Shown: positions 58,215 through 64,000 of the stretch, one piece after another
Position numbering within the stretch: the first letter of the stretch is position 1
Layout of the letters: every line of letters begins with the position of its first letter
Notes under the pieces: generated by a model
Database searches by the model: none
The model's input: only the letters and a program-made list of their open reading frames with translations
What the model was told of the DNA's origin: nothing
Program-made: the position numbers and the translations under genes
Assembly (NCBI GenBank): GCA_014529385.2
Contig: CM043944.1
Coordinates: 73,933,384-73,997,383, forward strand
Source of the DNA: Adiantum capillus-veneris
Lineage: Eukaryota > Streptophyta > Polypodiopsida > Polypodiales > Pteridaceae
DNA: 64,000 bases
Direction: 5' to 3'

Positions 58215-59948
58215 TTACCCATATATGTTGCACATGCAGGCATATGCCTCAGCATCCTTCTGATCCAGTTGTATGGCAAGCTCAAAAATCCACTTGCCAA
58301 CCTTTACATATTCCCATTTTCGACAAGCACCCAGCAGTGTATGCCATAAGGTCAGATTTGCAGAGGAACACATTTCCTCGATCAATGCCATAGCTTTCTC
58401 AACATGGCCAGCCCGACCCAAAAGATCAACCATGCAAGTGTAATGTTCTAGACTTGGATGTATGCCATATCTATCGTACAGAGCCTCAAAATACATCTGA
58501 CTCTTATCTATCAGACCCTCATGGCTGCACATATTTAATACGACAGTGACTATAACAAAATCCGCCTTTGTGCCTTCTCTCATCATTTGGCCAAGCAAAT
58601 CAAAAACTCTTTCAACATTTCCTTCTTGGCCATATCCTTCCATAAGTGCACTCCATGAAACTACATTGCGAAGTGGCAACTTGTCAAATGTTTCTTGAGC
58701 CTCTGCAAGCATAGCACAGTTGGCATACATGTCGACCAATCCAGTCTCAACAACTAGCTGATTATGTAAAGGCCCAACCTTGACAATCTGAGCATGCATG
58801 TCTTGGCCTTTGCCTATCATTCCTAGGTTTCCACAAGCTTTTAGGACGCATGCAAAGGTGATCGAGCTCGGAGCAAATCCCTCTGCCTGCATTTCATTAA
58901 ATTTATACAACGCTTCCTCTGCATGCTCATTTTCAACATATCCTGCAATAAGCACATTCCACAAAACCACATCATGAATTAACAGCTCATCGAACACATC
59001 TTGCGCTTCTACTAGTGATCCACACTTGGCATACATGTCTACCACTTGTGTGCCCAATGATATGTCTTCATCCAATAAACCCTCTATGATGAATTGGGCA
59101 TGCAATTCTTGTCCTAAGAGAATTGCCCTTATGCCCCCACAGGCTTTCACAATAGCAACAAAAGTGACTGTGTTAGGCAAGATGCCCTCCTGTCGCATGC
59201 AATCAAAGCAATGAAATGCTTTCTTGGCCTGTCCTAACTGTGCATATCCTACTACAAGTGTGGTATATGAAACGACATCACAGACAGATAGCCCCTCAAC
59301 TATTTCTTGTGCCTTTGAAAGTAAACCACATTTAACATACAGATCTACGACGGCATTGGCGAGCACAATATCATGGTCCACCAACCCGGCCTTGACAGCA
59401 AGCGCATGCATATACTGGCCCTTGTCTGATGCCTTGAGGTTGCCACACGCATTCAAAATGCATGTAATAGTGATGGCGTTTGGAGAGATGTCCTGAAGCT
59501 GCATGGACTCGTAGCATCTCAATGCATTTCCAAAATATCCATGCCGTGTATACCCTGCGATGAGTGCATTCCACAAAACTACATTTTGAAATGGGAGCTC
59601 GTCAAACAGTTGTTGAGCCTTGCTGAGCACTCCAGACTTTGCATACATGTTCAGTAGTGCACATCCCACAAATGCATTTGCGTCAAGCAATCCCAACTGG
59701 ACAATGTAAGAATGAATTTTAGCACCTCTGCATAAATCATTTTGCTTAGTGTGGAATATAATCATGTCCACAAGAATGCGAGCACCGCCTGTACTATATG
59801 TACGTGTATGGCCTTTGTTACCATTGAACAGCCCATCCTGATGAGACTTTTTACACTCTTCCACACCAAAATCTCCGTCTTTGGCGTTTTCTTTCTGGCG
59901 CAGCCTAGCAATTTTCAACTCCATCTGAGTCTGGCAAGGAATATACAA
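58215..59948 (-). CDS. PLS-class pentatricopeptide repeat protein, truncated after the E domain
   Basis: 577 residues. From about residue 60 it is built of PPR units in P-L-S order, about a dozen, for example NAFVGCALLNMYAKSGVLSK, NVVLWNALIAGYTRHGYFGN, DVVSYTTLVVGYAQLGQAKK and NVVSWSALMEGYGQEGNVER. Then HYTCMVDLLGRAGHVEKAMA and LWHTLLGACRKWEYVKVGKW start the E domain, which ends at AYACMCNIYG-stop. Family members normally continue 50-150 residues with E+ or DYW, so the end is lost. PLS proteins bind organelle RNA one base per repeat and direct C-to-U (in ferns also U-to-C) editing. No clear transit peptide in the first 60 residues; the start at 59,948 is the first Met, and an upstream exon is possible. 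The only host gene I can support. Confidence 0.88.
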   Translation of the reverse strand: MYIPCQTQMELKIARLRQKENAKDGDFGVEECKKSHQDGLFNGNKGHTRTYSTGGARILVDMIIFHTKQNDLCRGAKIHSYIVQLGLLDANAFVGCALLNMYAKSGVLSKAQQLFDELPFQNVVLWNALIAGYTRHGYFGNALRCYESMQLQDISPNAITITCILNACGNLKASDKGQYMHALAVKAGLVDHDIVLANAVVDLYVKCGLLSKAQEIVEGLSVCDVVSYTTLVVGYAQLGQAKKAFHCFDCMRQEGILPNTVTFVAIVKACGGIRAILLGQELHAQFIIEGLLDEDISLGTQVVDMYAKCGSLVEAQDVFDELLIHDVVLWNVLIAGYVENEHAEEALYKFNEMQAEGFAPSSITFACVLKACGNLGMIGKGQDMHAQIVKVGPLHNQLVVETGLVDMYANCAMLAEAQETFDKLPLRNVVSWSALMEGYGQEGNVERVFDLLGQMMREGTKADFVIVTVVLNMCSHEGLIDKSQMYFEALYDRYGIHPSLEHYTCMVDLLGRAGHVEKAMALIEEMCSSANLTLWHTLLGACRKWEYVKVGKWIFELAIQLDQKDAEAYACMCNIYG

Positions 59949-60027
59949 TGAAAATCTCCCCAGTAATGAAGTGTTTCAAATGTGGGTTTATGAGGTTAGT
60001 CTGTTATGAGATTTGCATAGCAGAATT

Positions 60028-60031
<4 letters not shown>

Positions 60032-60075
<44 letters not shown>
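60032..60075. repeat. (CT)n microsatellite upstream of the PPR gene
   Basis: About 22 CT units, 84 bp upstream of the PPR start codon on the gene's template-sense side, so it reads (GA)n toward the gene. It may lie in the promoter or 5' UTR. Confidence 0.95.
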
Positions 60076-60079
<4 letters not shown>

Positions 60080-60451
60080 GAGACCAAGAATTGTACCTTG
60101 CTAAAGTTTGAACCAGTGTCCAGGCGTTTGTCATGTGATGGCAGCTTCAAGTAGCTTGTTCTCTGCTTGAACGGCGAATGGAAACCTTCCTGCTCCTTGA
60201 AGAGAGGTTGACCCTCGTACGCGATTAGGACATTGTCCATGTAGGCACGACAGAATTCTCCACCAGCTCTCTTCAATCCGTCGCATTGAGCCTAGTCGTT
60301 GTGGACATGGTACTCAAGAGAGCTGGATTGAACATATACAGAAAATGGAAAATATAACAAGGTGAAAAGAAGTTCTCCAAAGGGAAATCATAACAACGTG
60401 AGAAAAAACTTCTGACAAGGGCATTACGTGCAAGCCCTTTCTTTGAGATTT
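60076..60451. other. upstream flank of the PPR gene
   Basis: No recognised gene. A minus-strand open stretch (60,003-60,276) runs into the CT tract and has no family signal. Confidence 0.4.
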
Positions 60452-60615
60452 GCTCTCTGCACACGCATGGCAAATATTCTGTGGCACAACACTGCCTTTC
60501 CTGATACATCCTCGGGTAGATATGGATACAATTGCTCTCTGCACACGCATGGCAAATATTCTGTGGCACAACACTGCCTTTCCTGACACATCCTCGGGTA
60601 GATATGGATACAATT
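60452..60615. repeat. two tandem 82-bp repeats
   Basis: GCTCTCTGCACACGCATGGC starts at 60,452 and 60,534; the copies differ at about one base (CTGATACATC against CTGACACATC). No coding function seen. Confidence 0.93.
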
Positions 60616-60738
60616 GTCGAAAGTCCTTCAAAGATCAATTCTTAAATCATGTAGAATATAATAATAAATAATGTCTTGTGGATGACTACCATGTGTTGGG
60701 CGTCGCAAGTCCATGGATACACTTACGCTCCACATCTA

Positions 60739-60861
60739 TCTATACTATTATAAAAGGGGGAGGGATCCCGGTCCCCTTCCCCCCCCAACCCAAAACAAGC
60801 GGCGAAAGCTACTTGAAGTGGTGGTGTTTCTTGCAACTCCGACGACACAGGAGACTGAGCC

Positions 60862-60923
<62 letters not shown>

Positions 60924-60945
60924 CGAAGGCTGCCGGCCACACTAG
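60739..60945 (+). mobile_element. non-autonomous Helitron-like element, 207 bp
   Basis: Starts TCTATACTATTATAAAAGG, the classic 5' end of plant Helitrons, preceded by A. Ends with a GCCG..CGGC hairpin (60,923-60,936), then CACACTAG, followed by T: a CTRR terminus inserted between A and T without target duplication. The interior is G/C-rich plus a 57-bp (AG)n tract (60,864-60,920). Mobilisation would need a RepHel protein from elsewhere. Confidence 0.65.
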
Positions 60946-63363
<2,418 letters not shown>

Positions 63364-63550
63364 CACAGAATCACACATCCTTTTTGCTCAATCTCGCAAG
63401 CTGCTTCTGACAGCGCCCAATTGGATGCTCTACACACGTTCCCTATGCTCTCAAGCTTTCCCTTTCACACCATGTGAAACCGCAAAAGGATTTAGAAATA
63501 TTCTCATGTAGGAAAACGGAGTCTTTTTCAGTGTTTCTCATACCATGCAT

Positions 63551-63777
63551 AACATCATGAGCTTCTGCTCGAGAGGCACCACATACCTAACTAGGTATGA
63601 TTGGGGGCAGGGGACCGCCGGCCCGGTCATGAGCTTCTGCTCGAGAGGCACCACATACCTAGCTAGGTACGATTGGGGGCAGGGGACTGCCGGCCCCCCC
63701 ACCGGGCCGGCGGTCCTCTGCCCCCAATCGTACCTAGCTAGGTGTGCGGTGCCTCCTTCACAGAAACTCATGATGTT
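63551..63777. repeat. foldback element: two direct and one inverted 72-bp unit
   Basis: Unit CATGAGCTTCTGCTCGAGAG at 63,556 and 63,628 (period 72), then the inverted unit at 63,702-63,773 ending CAGAAACTCATG. Outermost AACATCATGAG / CTCATGATGTT form an inverted repeat. The centre is GCCGGCCCCCCCACCGGGCC. The second and third units pair almost completely, giving a hairpin of about 72 bp. No target duplication is obvious. Confidence 0.88.
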
Positions 63778-64000
63778 GAGGTAAGTCACAATGTGGGAAT
63801 TATTGTGAGAATTTGTCTAAAACTTCTTGTGAACTATGTGGGAAGCTTCGGTCCCAATCAGCAAAGAATTAAAACTTGTGTCTTCAACCCCATAAGTGAG
63901 AGGAGCTTATGCACACTCATTCTTATCAATGTCGTAGATGCCAAAAACTAAGAACATGTGTATCCTTAAACCCAACGGAACCATCCTAGGCCCTTAGAGC
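63778..64000. other. unassigned right edge
   Basis: Short open stretch at 63,742-63,951 without a family signal. Nothing else seen. Confidence 0.4.

Overview
The window is nuclear DNA of a land plant, most likely a fern or another seedless plant with a large genome. The signs are one PLS-class pentatricopeptide (PPR) gene in the style of fern PPR families, phase-compatible short introns with GT..AG ends, and about 80% of the sequence in nested transposons, satellites and very long (GA)n, (CT)n and (GT)n microsatellites. No prokaryotic gene organisation is present. The species call is inference.

Positions 1-37.6 kb are a nest four levels deep. The outermost element, A, is a minus-strand Ty3/gypsy retrotransposon: leader and PBS near 37.63 kb, Gag N-terminus 37,574-36,904, Gag C-terminus and protease 30,813-29,665, reverse transcriptase/RNase H 1,212-1. 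A second LTR element, B (plus strand, 30,814-36,903), splits its gag. A 28.4-kb DNA element (1,215-29,662) with 32-bp terminal inverted repeats and a TA target duplication splits its pol. Removing either insert, with one copy of its target duplication, leaves the gypsy reading frame open across the join. Within the 28.4-kb element a third LTR element, C (11.4 kb, minus strand, 9,108-20,491, TSD GTGGA), has hit a gene.

The 28.4-kb element is the most unusual object here. Left to right it holds 88-bp subterminal repeats, a broken transposase with HD..D / LDNC / GHTHEDID motifs (minus strand), an array of the palindrome CTATGGCCCTAGGGCCATAG, a ParB/sulfiredoxin-fold-like gene split by element C, more palindrome arrays (2.4 kb and smaller), and two FCP1/NLI-type phosphatase-like genes that both lack the normal catalytic aspartate pair. 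I do not recognise a described superfamily with this combination. The copy is dead: 38-bp and 50-bp tandem duplications, frameshifts, stops and the LTR insertion.

Positions 39.5-48.8 kb are an old minus-strand gypsy element (D) split by a young Ty1/copia element (39,787-45,338, TSD CTTTG, LTRs about 99% identical). From 48.8 to 57 kb the DNA is mostly unassigned, with an inverted piece of the D-type LTR, a solo B-type LTR (55,871-57,006), a microsatellite-flanked hairpin and other simple repeats. The PPR gene (58,215-59,948, minus) is the only clear host gene. The right end has a 207-bp Helitron-like element, a 95-bp (GT)n tract and a 227-bp foldback.

A recurring pattern: element C, the copia element and the RNase H-integrase part of B each keep one reading frame over 2-6 kb with no indel, broken only by nonsense codons. 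Most of these are explained by C-to-T change in CAA, CAG, CGA or TGG codons.
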